Position numbers and translations under genes: made by a program. This document shows positions 7,141 to 15,656 of a stretch of 51,410 nucleotides of DNA, in pieces. The notes under the pieces are model-generated. The model had not been told where the DNA came from and ran no database searches. It saw only the letters and a list, made by a program, of their open reading frames with translations. Position 1 is the stretch's first letter. Every line of letters starts with the position of its first letter. Source of the stretch: an uncultured Eubacteriales bacterium (GTDB lineage Bacteria; Bacillota; Clostridia; Peptostreptococcales; Anaerovoracaceae); contig CADBKM010000008.1 in NCBI GenBank assembly GCA_902795265.1, positions 1 to 51,410 on the forward strand, given 5' to 3'.

Positions 7141-8733
7141 ATGTCACTGTTTCAGGCTATAGTTCTTGGCGGCCTGTACTGGCTGAGCTACTGCGGCTTC
7201 GGATGCCACGGCCTCAACCTTCTTGTACTTCAGCCGCTTCCGCTGTCAGTCCTGGTAGGGCTTGTCCTGGGCGATGTGCCTACGGCAATGATAGTAGGCG
7301 CTACGATACAGCCTATGTATCTGTCACAGACACAGGCAGGATGGGTAATCACGCAGGATACATCTGCTGCGGGTGTCATTACGGCGGCGGTCGTTATCAC
7401 CAGCGGAATGGACATAAAGAGCGCTATGGCAGTCGCTGTTACTGCAGGAGTGCTTCTGTCCCAGCTTACAAATGTTCGTATGACGGTAGGCTCCGTATGG
7501 AACCATCTCACTGACAAGTATATCGCTGAGGAAAAATATGAAAAGACATGGCTGTCTTCTGTAGTATTCCCGAGCTTGTTCAAGGTGGTGCTGTACTGGC
7601 TGCCTATGACCCTGATACTTTACTTCGGAGCTTCCTCGCTCGGAGCTCTTATCAACGGACTTCCTGAATGGCTTCTCAACGGTCTGTCTGCAGTCGGAAG
7701 CCTGATGCCTATCCTCGGAATGTGCATCGTGGCATCGACGATCAACAAGAGGGGATTCTTCCCGTTCTTCATCGCAGGATTCTTCGCCGTTGCGTTTACA
7801 GGCCTTTCACCAATCGGAATAGCTATTCTCGGTATATTCGTTGCATACTTCTACTTCTTTGTTACAAATAAGGGCGAAAGCCTTGCAATAGATTTCAGCG
7901 CAGCGTCAGACTCAACGGGCGGCAAGGTCTCGAAGAGAGAGCTCGATCTGGCTACCCTGAGACTGCTGTTCTTCTACACTGCAGGCAACAGCTTTGAGCG
8001 TTATCAGGCCAACGGAGTCGTTACAACGATGTATCCGGTACTGAAGAAGCTCTACAAGGATGATCCTGCCGGAATGAAGGAAGCTATGGAAAGAACTTCA
8101 GAGCTCTTCAACGCGGAAGACATGACAGGCGCTCTGCCTATCGGAATCGCACTGTCGATGGAAGAGCAGAAGGCTGGCGGCGCTCCGATCGAAGGAGAAC
8201 TCATCACAGAGACCAAGGCGGCACTGTTCCCGCCTATGGCAGCCCTCGGCGATACGCTCAACTGGGCGACCATAGTCCCGATCGTGCTTGCTCTCATGTG
8301 CCCGTACGCTATGACGGGAGCATGGTGGCCGGGCATCCTCGCAGTTATTATCTGCGCGGTACTCACCAACTCAGAGGCATTCTTCCTCATGCGCTTCGGT
8401 TACAACGTAGGTACCAAGGCTGTCAAACAGCTTACTGAGAGCGGTCTTATCGACAAGATCCTTTCGTTCTTCACTGTACTCGGTCTCTTCGTCATCGGCG
8501 GCATGACATGCTCGCTCGTACACGTCGCGACACCTATCGAGATCGTAACAGAGTCGTCCGTAGTTAATCTCCAGGCGGACGTGCTTGATGCTCTGGTACC
8601 GAACCTGCTCACGTTCATTGCAACGATGATCGTATACAGCATCCTCAAGAAGGGAAAGACTTCAGTTATAAAGGTCATCCTCGGCATGGTGGTTGTGGGT
8701 ATCGTATGCGGTGCATTCGGCATCCTGATTTAA
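7141..8733 (+). CDS. PTS mannose-family fused EIIC-EIID permease
   Basis: This 530-residue membrane protein joins two components that are usually separate. Residues 1-255 are an EIIC (sorbose/mannose type) with several membrane segments, including GATIQPMYLSQTQAGWVITQ, the conserved substrate-channel region. A short polar linker (FSAASDSTGGKVSK) follows. From about 263 an EIID domain starts, with the typical ERYQANG, MYPVLKKLYKD, TGALPIGIALSMEEQ and ALFPPMAALGD segments and a final membrane helix. EIIC and EIID together form the transport channel that brings in and phosphorylates a sugar. The ribosome site AAGGAGG is strong. EIIB follows after 35 bp. The fusion is in frame with no sign of a sequencing error. 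Confidence 0.88.
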   Translation: MSLFQAIVLGGLYWLSYCGFGCHGLNLLVLQPLPLSVLVGLVLGDVPTAMIVGATIQPMYLSQTQAGWVITQDTSAAGVITAAVVITSGMDIKSAMAVAVTAGVLLSQLTNVRMTVGSVWNHLTDKYIAEEKYEKTWLSSVVFPSLFKVVLYWLPMTLILYFGASSLGALINGLPEWLLNGLSAVGSLMPILGMCIVASTINKRGFFPFFIAGFFAVAFTGLSPIGIAILGIFVAYFYFFVTNKGESLAIDFSAASDSTGGKVSKRELDLATLRLLFFYTAGNSFERYQANGVVTTMYPVLKKLYKDDPAGMKEAMERTSELFNAEDMTGALPIGIALSMEEQKAGGAPIEGELITETKAALFPPMAALGDTLNWATIVPIVLALMCPYAMTGAWWPGILAVIICAVLTNSEAFFLMRFGYNVGTKAVKQLTESGLIDKILSFFTVLGLFVIGGMTCSLVHVATPIEIVTESSVVNLQADVLDALVPNLLTFIATMIVYSILKKGKTSVIKVILGMVVVGIVCGAFGILI

Positions 8734-8768
8734 ATCATTAGACAACTTCAACGAACGGAGGATCAGTC

Positions 8769-9260
8769 ATGGCAAAAATAGCACTCGTAAGGATCGACAA
8801 TCGTCTGATTCACGGCCAGGTAGTTACGGGATATATCGGTAAACTGGGAGTCAATAAGATTATAGTGGTCGACGATAAGACCGCTTCAAATGAGTTCGCC
8901 AAGGACGTGCTCGCACTTGCGGTACCGCCGGGAGCGGTCCACGAGGTCCTCTCTGCAGCGGATGCAGCAGCAAGATGGCAGGAAGACGGATTTGGCGCAG
9001 GCAGCGTAATGATCATCTTCAAAAGTGTCCCGACTGCCCGTGACGCCTATGAGAAGGGACTGCATTTTGAGTCTCTCATGGTAGGCTGCACAAAGACCGG
9101 TTCTGACAGGACCAAGATAGAAGGGGCTATATCTCTTAACAAGGAAGAAGCCGTAATGCTGGACGAGCTCGAGACTTCGGGTGTGGATGTGGTATTTCAG
9201 CAGACGGCGCAGACTGTTCTGTCATCGTGGAAGGACGTTAAAAGAAATCACCATTTCTAA
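8769..9260 (+). CDS. PTS mannose/sorbose-family EIIB component
   Basis: This 163-residue cytosolic phosphotransferase moves phosphate from EIIA to the incoming substrate. The N-terminal signature RIDNRLIHGQV places the phosphorylated histidine at position 15. The rest follows the family, with VNKIIVVDD, a long helix and a C-terminal VDVVFQQTAQ segment. An ACGGAGGATC ribosome site precedes the ATG. Its separation from EIIA, with a fused EIIC-EIID between, is a less common gene arrangement. An intercistronic hairpin separates it from the aminotransferase gene. Confidence 0.9.
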   Translation: MAKIALVRIDNRLIHGQVVTGYIGKLGVNKIIVVDDKTASNEFAKDVLALAVPPGAVHEVLSAADAAARWQEDGFGAGSVMIIFKSVPTARDAYEKGLHFESLMVGCTKTGSDRTKIEGAISLNKEEAVMLDELETSGVDVVFQQTAQTVLSSWKDVKRNHHF

Positions 9261-9270
9261 AACTCGGGTG

Positions 9271-9291
9271 ATGCCGGCCGCGTGCCGGCAT
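9271..9291 (+). other. Intercistronic hairpin between EIIB and the aminotransferase
   Basis: ATGCCGGC (9271-9278) and GCCGGCAT (9284-9291) around CGCGT, with no following T run. It is not a terminator. It may mark an mRNA processing point or dampen expression of the downstream gene. Confidence 0.45.
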
Positions 9292-9320
9292 ACCCTGATG
9301 GGAGAAAGGGGACGCTGTTA

Positions 9321-10415
9321 ATGAAAGAAGAACTGAAGCTGCTTAAGGAGTATGAGGGTAAAAACCGGTATGCGGGAGTTCCTACTGAACAAACGACCGG
9401 AAGGCTCCACTATAATGAGAATCTTTACGGACCTTCGCCCAAGTGCCTCGAGAGTTTAAAGGACCTGGTTATCACGGACCTGTATCAGTATGAATCAGGC
9501 GCTCATGATGATCTGACCGATAAACTGGCAGAAATACTCGGCGTTCCGGCAGAGAACATATTTCTGAATAATGGTTCTGCAGAGAACATAAAAAGCATCA
9601 TAGGCATGCTGACCGCGGGAGAAAACAAGCGTGTCATTTTGCCTGACCCGGGATGGAGTTATTACTACGGCCTGGCCGACTATAAGTTCTGTGAGACATG
9701 GCTTTACCATGTCAGGGAGGGCGAAGACAAATGCTATCATGACATGCAGGAGCTTCGCAGCCTCATAGAGGAACATGAGCCGGCGCTTGCTGTGATCACT
9801 TCACCTGCCATGCCTACGGGCAATCTGGCGGATCCGGTAATGGTGGAAGACCTTGTAAGAGACTTCCCGCAGACGGTATTTCTGATGGATGAGGCATATC
9901 TGGGGTTTGCTGATTATCCGTTTGACGCGGCAAGACTCATCAGAGAGTATGACAACATAGTATTCTCCAGAACATTTTCCAAATATTACGGACTTGCCAA
10001 TCTACGCATAGGATATGCGTTCTGCTCGTCAGCGCTGAGACGCGTACTGTGGCTTGATAATCCGCTCCACCGCCTGCCTCACATAAGCAAGAGGATGGCG
10101 ATCGCGGCCCTCAATGACACTGCGTATTATGACGATATCGGCAGACGCACAATTGCTTCGAGGGATCAGCTCATCAGCGATCTGAATGAGATACCGGATG
10201 TTCTTGCGTATAAGTCAGACGCGAACTTCGTGTATATCAGGCTGATCGGGTATGATGTCGACAAGATCAAGGCCATATGTGAGGAGAACGGATACCTGAT
10301 TCGCATATTCGGGGGCGACAATGAGAAGCACCTGCGGATCACAATAACTACTGACGAAGATATGCCTGCATTCAAGGCAATGCTTATCAAAGCGATCGAA
10401 GAATCCGTAATGTAA
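9321..10415 (+). CDS. HisC-like PLP-dependent aminotransferase (class I/II)
   Basis: The 364-residue enzyme is of the histidinol-phosphate aminotransferase/threonine-phosphate decarboxylase group. Visible signatures are LHYNENLYGPSP near the start (the NENPYG-type motif), FLNNGSAENI, a conserved Asp at about 190 in MDEAYLGF, and the PLP lysine Lys221 in SRTFSKYYGLANLRIGY. The ATG at 9321 has a GGGAGAAAGGGG ribosome site; the in-frame GTG at 9282 lies in a hairpin. No histidine genes surround it. Its place in a PTS operon suggests that it acts on the product of PTS uptake, which would be a phosphorylated amine, keto or aldehyde compound. HisC-group enzymes often bind phosphorylated substrates, which fits. 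Exact reaction unknown. Confidence 0.8.
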   Translation: MKEELKLLKEYEGKNRYAGVPTEQTTGRLHYNENLYGPSPKCLESLKDLVITDLYQYESGAHDDLTDKLAEILGVPAENIFLNNGSAENIKSIIGMLTAGENKRVILPDPGWSYYYGLADYKFCETWLYHVREGEDKCYHDMQELRSLIEEHEPALAVITSPAMPTGNLADPVMVEDLVRDFPQTVFLMDEAYLGFADYPFDAARLIREYDNIVFSRTFSKYYGLANLRIGYAFCSSALRRVLWLDNPLHRLPHISKRMAIAALNDTAYYDDIGRRTIASRDQLISDLNEIPDVLAYKSDANFVYIRLIGYDVDKIKAICEENGYLIRIFGGDNEKHLRITITTDEDMPAFKAMLIKAIEESVM

Positions 10416-10427
10416 CTCCAGTGAAAA

Positions 10428-10473
10428 AGAGTCCGTCCTGCAGCTTCTGCGGGACGGGCTCTTTGATTGTTGT
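10428..10473. terminator. Bidirectional terminator
   Basis: A 16-bp stem, AGAGTCCGTCCTGCAG with CTGCGGGACGGGCTCT around CTT, pairs fully if G-T pairs are allowed. It has TTTGATTGTTGT after it on the plus strand and TTTTTCAC after it on the minus strand, so it can end both the PTS operon and the convergent minus-strand operon. Confidence 0.85.
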
Positions 10474-10513
10474 CAGAATCAAAAGATACGGCACTCCGGC
10501 CGGATCGCCGGCG

Positions 10514-10864
10514 TCACGGCTTGACGACCGAATCAGGGAAGTAGATCTTTACCTGAGGATTTGCTGCCCTGACTAATGAAGCGGCTTTTTCGAAATCCAC
10601 TACAGCAGCCTTTTTGTCAAGGCTATGGGTGATGTTTGTTCCTTTTACCTTACCGTTCGCATCTTCGGCTGCTACGTAAAAACTCAGTACGCTGCTGTTC
10701 TGCATAAGCGAGAATCTGACGATGTCGCTGTACCTGATAGTTTTACCGTCAGCTCCGAGAAGCTTTGAGATACCGGCGGCGGGAATGTACACGCTGTCCT
10801 TCCCAAACTCGGCGATGGTCTTGCTGCCTACCTTTAAAGTAAATCCTTCTGCTCCGTTATACAT
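10514..10864 (-). CDS. Small protein of unknown function
   Basis: This 116-residue protein has no signal peptide and no membrane segment. It looks like a compact alpha/beta domain with alternating strands (TLKVGSKTIAEF, VRFSLMQNSSVLSFYVAAED) and a C-terminal part with FEKAASLVRAANPQVKIYFPD. I do not recognise a family. The start at 10864 has a purine-rich AAGGGAAAGGACAGGGGG stretch upstream. It lies 27 bp after the DeoR-type regulator and is probably cotranscribed with it, ahead of the bidirectional terminator. Confidence 0.6.
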   Translation of the reverse strand: MYNGAEGFTLKVGSKTIAEFGKDSVYIPAAGISKLLGADGKTIRYSDIVRFSLMQNSSVLSFYVAAEDANGKVKGTNITHSLDKKAAVVDFEKAASLVRAANPQVKIYFPDSVVKP

Positions 10865-10891
10865 GATCCCCCTGTCCTTTCCCTTACAGGC

Positions 10892-11674
10892 TTATTCTGC
10901 TATAAGCACTTCTATGCCGTAATCCCTGAACTGTGCAACGGATTCCGGCGTGACCCTGCTGTCCGTGATTATTCTATGGACGCGTTCATATTTATCATAA
11001 ACCATGAAGGCGCGCTTGCCTATCTTGGAAGAATCCATCAGAACAAAAGCGTGCTCCGATATTTTCATTGCCGCGGCGCTGAGCCTGGCGAATTCGGGAT
11101 CGGCAGTAGCGAAGCCCTCCTCGAAGGTGAAGCCGTCGACACCGATGAAGCTCTTGTTGAAATGGAATCTGTCGAGGAATTTCTCACTGAAGTATCCGGC
11201 AAAGCTCCGGCGGTCCTGATAATAGCTTCCGCCGATCAGCATTACGTTGTAGCTTGGAGCAAGAAGCTCAAGGTTGGCAAGAGAGTTGGTTACTACCGTT
11301 ACTCCGTGGAGTTCTCCGTCGCGCAGACGGTCGACAAGGCGCTGGGCCATGTGCACGGTGGTGGTACCGCAGTCTATGAAGATGAAGTCATCGTTCTCCA
11401 CCTGGTTGGCCGCAGCTATGCCTATCTTGCGCTTTGCTTCCTGGTTCGTCCCGAGGCTCGAGAAGTACTGGTAGCTTCCCTGGGCCGGATTCCTCCTGAT
11501 GCCCCCGTGCACGCGGATGACGTCCTGCGAGGCTTCCATTTTTGCGAAAAGGCGCCTGACAGTGGATTCAGAGACATGAAGCAGCTTAATGGATTCATCT
11601 ATGCTCAGACGATCCTTTTTTTCGAGTGCGTTCATGACTGTGAAGCGCATCATTTCTTCTTTTACACGTGCCAT
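10892..11674 (-). CDS. DeoR-family transcriptional regulator
   Basis: This 260-residue DNA-binding repressor is of the sugar-phosphate-sensing type. Residues about 18-45 form the winged HTH, with LHVSESTVRRLFAKMEA as the recognition part, followed by IRVHGG. The C-terminal sensor domain is ISOCOT-like, with FIDCGTTTVHMAQRL, VTVVTNSLANLELL, VMLIGGSYYQDRRSFAG and a late AFVLMDSSKIGKRAF. The GAAAGGAG ribosome site supports the start. It follows smpB by 42 bp on the same strand. DeoR regulators commonly control adjacent PTS operons, and the PTS/aminotransferase operon converges on it, so the palindromes at 6423 and 6557 are its likely targets (inference). Confidence 0.88.
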   Translation of the reverse strand: MARVKEEMMRFTVMNALEKKDRLSIDESIKLLHVSESTVRRLFAKMEASQDVIRVHGGIRRNPAQGSYQYFSSLGTNQEAKRKIGIAAANQVENDDFIFIDCGTTTVHMAQRLVDRLRDGELHGVTVVTNSLANLELLAPSYNVMLIGGSYYQDRRSFAGYFSEKFLDRFHFNKSFIGVDGFTFEEGFATADPEFARLSAAAMKISEHAFVLMDSSKIGKRAFMVYDKYERVHRIITDSRVTPESVAQFRDYGIEVLIAE

Positions 11675-11716
11675 CCTGCTGTGCTCCTTTCAGAAGTCCC
11701 TTTGCCGCGATGCTGC

Positions 11717-12196
11717 TTACCCTTTGTTTCGTGAAGCCTTGATGGCTTTATCCATTTTGCGCTCGGCATCGCGCTTTGCAGCAGCTTCGCGCTTGTCGTA
11801 ATTCTTTTTGCCTCGCGCCAGACCGAGCTCAACTTTACATCTTCCGTTTTCATCGAGATAAACAGACAGCGGTATCAGGGTAAGACCCTGCTGTGTTTTG
11901 ACAGTGCCGTACAGTTTGTTTATCTCTTTTTTATGCATCAGAAGCGTGCGGACCCTCAGCGGATCCACGTTATAGCGGTTGCCCTGCTCGTAAGGAGCGA
12001 TGTGCATTCCGGTCACTACTATCTCACCCTTGCTGGTGATTTTGGCGTAGCTCTCCTTGATGCTGCACGAGCCCTTGCGGATCGATTTGATCTCGGTACC
12101 GGTCAGGACGATGCCCGCTTCAAAGCGCTCCTCGATGATGTAATCGTGGAATGCCTTCTTGTTATTTGCTACTATTTTACGTGAACGCTTTGCCAA
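11717..12196 (-). CDS. smpB: SsrA-binding protein SmpB
   Basis: SmpB binds tmRNA and brings it to stalled ribosomes. The 159-residue protein shows the full family pattern: IVANNKKAFHDYIIEERFEAG near the start (divided as NNKKA and HDYIIEERFEAGI), VLTGTEIKSIRKG, SYAKI, HIAPYEQGNRYN, RTLLMHKKEI, and the basic C-terminal tail KKNYDKREAAAKRDAERKMDKA. Translation begins at a TTG, with AGGAAA upstream. It lies 16 bp after lepB in the same operon. Its partner RNA, ssrA, is encoded 39 kb away in this window on the other strand. Confidence 0.97.
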   Translation of the reverse strand: MAKRSRKIVANNKKAFHDYIIEERFEAGIVLTGTEIKSIRKGSCSIKESYAKITSKGEIVVTGMHIAPYEQGNRYNVDPLRVRTLLMHKKEINKLYGTVKTQQGLTLIPLSVYLDENGRCKVELGLARGKKNYDKREAAAKRDAERKMDKAIKASRNKG

Positions 12197-12212
12197 TTGA
12201 TGTTTCCTGTTC

Positions 12213-12875
12213 TTAGAATGTCTTTATCTGGCTGAACGGGAAGAGTCTCAGAACGACTTTTCCCTTGACGTTTTCTTCATCTACGCAGCCCACTTCGCTG
12301 TATCTGGAGTCAATGCTGCCCGCGCGGTTGTCACCCATGCAGAAGTATGAGCCCTCAGGCACGGTGAATGTTTCACCCTCGTGTGGTATCTCGAACGCAG
12401 GAGTGTAGCCGTCTTTCAGGTAGTTTTCGATATAGGCTTCGCCGTTGATGTAGAGCTGATCATCCTTGATCATGATCTCGTCGCCCGGCAGGCCGATGAC
12501 ACGCTTTATAAGGAGCTTGTCCTTGCCGTTATCTTCGTTGACCAGGCTGCTCTGGAAGATGATGATATCTCCGCGCTCAGGCCCGTGATTCTTATACGCA
12601 AGCCTGTACATGATCATATAGTCGTTCTCGTGAAGAGTGTTCTCCATAGACGTCTGTTTTACTATAGTCGGCCTGATAAAATAGAGCACGGCTGCCGCCA
12701 GAGCAACGGCAACTATCACGTCGACCAGAAGGTTCTTGATAAAGCTCCCCGCTTTCTGACCGGCTGTCGGTTCTGTCGCGTGCTCGCCTACAGCTGCTCC
12801 GCTCCAGAAGTCCTTGCGGTCCTCTTCTTTCATTCCTGTCTTAAGATCGCTTGTTTTATATCTGTCTGATCTCAT
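12213..12875 (-). CDS. lepB: Signal peptidase I
   Basis: This membrane-bound protease removes Sec signal peptides. The 220-residue protein has a cytoplasmic N-terminal stretch of about 45 residues, longer than in Bacillus SipS, one membrane helix (about 48-66), and then the catalytic domain. Ser76 in QTSMENTL and Lys124 in LLIKRVIGLPGD form the dyad, and the box MGDNR..SIDSR lies further on. It overlaps the pseudouridine synthase gene by 4 bp (ATGA) and is followed by smpB after 16 bp. It is the most obvious processing enzyme in the window for the signal peptide of the giant secreted protein. Confidence 0.95.
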   Translation of the reverse strand: MRSDRYKTSDLKTGMKEEDRKDFWSGAAVGEHATEPTAGQKAGSFIKNLLVDVIVAVALAAAVLYFIRPTIVKQTSMENTLHENDYMIMYRLAYKNHGPERGDIIIFQSSLVNEDNGKDKLLIKRVIGLPGDEIMIKDDQLYINGEAYIENYLKDGYTPAFEIPHEGETFTVPEGSYFCMGDNRAGSIDSRYSEVGCVDEENVKGKVVLRLFPFSQIKTF

Positions 12876-13945
12876 TTTTTCTTCCTTTTGCTATCTGTAT
12901 TTTTGGATGGACGCGGCTTTATGTATCTGCCGCCTAGCCCGTGTGCTATCTCTGTGAATCTGGCCGGAGGCTCAGCCTTGAAAGCTTTGCCGGCAAGATG
13001 TGAAAGCGCCTCTGATCCGCTGACTGAGTTGCTGAACTCTATTCTGTACGCGTGGAGCAGCTGGGTGCTCAGACCGAAGCGCGCGCGGACATATCTGTTG
13101 ACCGCGGACCCGTCAGGCCCGGCATACTTGCTGTCGCCGATGAGAGGGTGCCCTATGCTTGCCAGATGCGCTCTTATCTGGTGCGACCTTCCTGTGACCA
13201 GTTCTATCTCGCACAGTGTCGCTCTCAGCCCGTCGCCGAAAGAGAGCAGCTCGAGAGGGCGGACTATGGTTTCGACAGCCTTGCCGTCTCCGTCATCGCT
13301 TATGCTGACCTTGTTTGCGGATTCGTCTTTGGTGAGAGTTCCGCCGAGACGCACTTCATCGCTGATGACTCCGCATGCTATGGTGAGGTAGAACTTGCGC
13401 ACTTCATCTTCGCGTATCACGCGCCCGAGCTCGCGCATCGCAGCCGCAGTCTTGCCGAACATGACTATGCCCGTGGTGTTTCTGTCGAGCCTGTTGACAG
13501 GAGCCGGCGTGAATACTTTTTCATTGCGCGGATCGTACGCACCGCTTGCTATGAGGTAGTCCTTCACCTGATTTGCCAGGTGATCCTTCTTTTCGTGAGA
13601 GTCGCCGTGCGTCAGTAGTCCGAATGGCTTGCTTGCTATCAGAATCTCGTCATCTTCGTAGACTATGGCGAAGCTGCGCTTTGCCTTCGCTGCCTTTTCA
13701 GGGGACCCCGCGCCAAAACCGCTCCTGCCGCGTGAAAACTTATCGTAAGTTTCGTCCGACAGATAGAGCGTCAGTACTTCTCCCTCATTCAGTATATATG
13801 ATTCGCTGCGGCGCTTCGCGTCGACCTTGGCATCTTTTCGGATGATCTTGTAGATCTCGCTGAGCGATGCACCCGGAAGATACTTTCGCAGGAACCTGTC
13901 GAGCCTGCGCCCGGCGTCATTAGCCGTGATAGGGATCTCTCTCAT
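12872..13945 (-). CDS. RluA-family 23S rRNA pseudouridine synthase
   Basis: This enzyme isomerises uridine in rRNA. I chose the ATG at 13945, which gives 357 residues. A longer open frame reaches 14110 but would run across both divergent promoters. Residues about 1-60 are an S4 RNA-binding domain ([18 protein letters not shown]). The catalytic domain has the family motif with nucleophile Asp154 in [40 protein letters not shown]-like segments and a C-terminal LHAYRIEF. The position modified (RluC or RluD type) cannot be decided here. It heads a minus-strand operon with lepB, smpB, a DeoR regulator and a small unknown gene. Confidence 0.9.
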   Translation of the reverse strand: [357 protein letters not shown]

Positions 13946-13955
13946 AACAGCCTTA

Positions 13956-13984
13956 ATTCTACCACGCGAATGGATTATCCTCAA
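13956..13984 (-). promoter_or_regulatory. Promoter candidate for the pseudouridine synthase operon
   Basis: On the minus strand, TTGAGG (13984-13979), a 17-bp spacer and TAGAAT (13961-13956). The predicted start of transcription lies only a few bases before the ATG, which would make the mRNA almost leaderless. Confidence 0.45.
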
Positions 13985-13994
13985 CATTGACTGA

Positions 13995-14023
13995 TTGCAA
14001 ATGCACTTTGCGCACTTTATAAT
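13995..14023 (+). promoter_or_regulatory. Sigma-A promoter of pncB
   Basis: TTGCAA (13995-14000), a 17-bp spacer and consensus TATAAT (14018-14023). Its -35 box is 10 bp from the -35 box of the divergent promoter, so the two compete for polymerase or share regulators. Confidence 0.7.
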
Positions 14024-14111
14024 AGATACAATTGGGGATAAACATGCGGCTTCTGTGAACAGGCGGGCTGCATGCAGGTATAAAGCATTATATGTAATAA
14101 AGGAGAACAAG

Positions 14112-15551
14112 ATGCTTAATAATTACAACCTCACCATGCTTACAGATTTCTACGAGATCACTATGGCGAATGGTTATTTCAATTCAGATATCAGAGATGC
14201 CGAAGCCTGCTTCGACGTATTTTTCAGACGTGTTCCTGACGGCGGCGGTTTTGCCATCATGGCCGGTCTCGAGCAGATAATCGCTTACATGAAGCGCCTC
14301 AGCTTTACAGAAGAGGATACTGAATATCTCAGAAGCAAAAACTGCTTCAGCGAGGAGTTCCTCGACTTCCTGCTGAACTTCAAGTTCACCTGCGACGTCT
14401 GGGCCGTTCCTGAAGGCTACCCGATATTCCCGCACGAACCTGTAATGATCGTAAAGGGACCTCTGATCCAGGCACAGTTCGTAGAGACTTTCATCCTTAT
14501 GCAGTTCAACCACCAGAGCCTGGTTGCCACAAAGTCGAACCGTATCGTCAGATCGGCTCAGGGCAGACCTGTAATGGAATTCGGTACAAGGCGTGCTCAC
14601 GGAGCAGACGCCGCTGTATACGGAGCAAGAGCTTCCTACATCGCCGGATGCGTCGGCACAGCCTGCACGATCGCTGACAGAAATCATCACGTTCCTGCAC
14701 TCGGAACAATGGCACACAGCTGGGTACAGAGCTTCGATACAGAGTACGAGGCATTCTATAAATACACAGAACTCTATCCGCAGAACGCAACACTGCTGAT
14801 CGACACATACAACGTGCTCAAATCCGGACTTCCTAACGCCATAAAGGTGTTCAAGGAGCTCAAGCCAAAGAACATGGGAGTTCGTATCGATTCCGGAGAC
14901 ATCACATATCTGACCAAGGAGTGCCGCAAGGTGCTCGACGCGGAAGGCCTCACGGACTGCAAGATCGTTATCAGCAACTCGCTCGACGAGTACATCATAA
15001 GAGACGTTATTCTTGAAGGAGCCAAGATCGATTCGTTCGGCGTAGGCGAGAGACTCATCACTGCCAGATCGGAACCGGTATTCGGCGGCGTATACAAGCT
15101 GTCGGGAATCTGGAAGAACGGCGAGCTGGTGCCTAAGATGAAGATCTCCGAGAACGTCGAGAAGATCACCAACCCGGGCTTCAAGAAGGTCGTACGTTTC
15201 TACGGCAACGATCACGGCAAGGCGCTCGCCGACGTGATCATGCTCAGAGACGAGCCGATTCCTGACGGAAAGCCGTTTGAGATCTTCGATCCTAACGCTG
15301 TATGGAAGCGCAAGGTGCTCTACGATTACAAAGCAGTCGAACTCCTCGTTCCTATCTTCGAGAAGGGCGAACTCGTATACGAAGAGCCGACGATCGACGA
15401 GATCAAAGCTACATGCACCGAGCAGGTAGACAAGCTCTGGGGCGAGTTCCTCAGATTCGAGAACCCGCAGACATACTATGTCGACCTCAGCAAGCCGCTC
15501 TGGAACCTCAAGCACGATCTGCTCAACAAATACGGCGCGGACAACCTGTAA
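14112..15551 (+). CDS. pncB: Nicotinate phosphoribosyltransferase
   Basis: This enzyme joins nicotinate and PRPP to nicotinate mononucleotide in NAD salvage. The ATG at 14112 follows AAGGAGAACAAG; the frame extends upstream, but that part overlaps the promoter. The 479-residue protein begins LTDFYEITMANGYF, as in clostridial NAPRTases. It carries FGTRRAHGADAAVYGARAS around the catalytic histidine region, GTMAHSWVQSF, LLIDTYNVLKSG, RIDSGDITYL, and FGVGERLITA for the phosphate site. It is monocistronic, with its own promoter and a strong terminator 17 bp after the stop. Confidence 0.96.
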   Translation: MLNNYNLTMLTDFYEITMANGYFNSDIRDAEACFDVFFRRVPDGGGFAIMAGLEQIIAYMKRLSFTEEDTEYLRSKNCFSEEFLDFLLNFKFTCDVWAVPEGYPIFPHEPVMIVKGPLIQAQFVETFILMQFNHQSLVATKSNRIVRSAQGRPVMEFGTRRAHGADAAVYGARASYIAGCVGTACTIADRNHHVPALGTMAHSWVQSFDTEYEAFYKYTELYPQNATLLIDTYNVLKSGLPNAIKVFKELKPKNMGVRIDSGDITYLTKECRKVLDAEGLTDCKIVISNSLDEYIIRDVILEGAKIDSFGVGERLITARSEPVFGGVYKLSGIWKNGELVPKMKISENVEKITNPGFKKVVRFYGNDHGKALADVIMLRDEPIPDGKPFEIFDPNAVWKRKVLYDYKAVELLVPIFEKGELVYEEPTIDEIKATCTEQVDKLWGEFLRFENPQTYYVDLSKPLWNLKHDLLNKYGADNL

Positions 15552-15567
15552 AAAAGCAGTAAATGCG

Positions 15568-15600
15568 ATTGCCCCGGATAATTCCGGGGCAATTTATTTG
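15568..15600 (+). terminator. Terminator of pncB
   Basis: A perfect 10-bp stem, ATTGCCCCGG (15568-15577) with CCGGGGCAAT (15584-15593), around ATAATT, then TTATTTG. Confidence 0.85.
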
Positions 15601-15610
15601 CGCTTTTGTA

Positions 15611-15619
15611 TGGTATTAT
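15611..15619 (+). promoter_or_regulatory. Extended -10 promoter candidate for the VWA/AAA operon
   Basis: TGGTATTAT matches the extended -10 pattern TGNTATNNT. No good -35 box is seen 16-18 bp upstream, where the pncB terminator tail lies. Transcription would start near 15626. Confidence 0.4.
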
Positions 15620-15656
15620 AGAGGCGAAACGTTAACGATAGATAACCTGTACCGGA

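Noticed and set aside
14184..15515. 443-codon open frame on the minus strand across pncB
   Set aside because: It lies opposite a well-recognised NAPRTase gene, and its composition is typical of a shadow frame.
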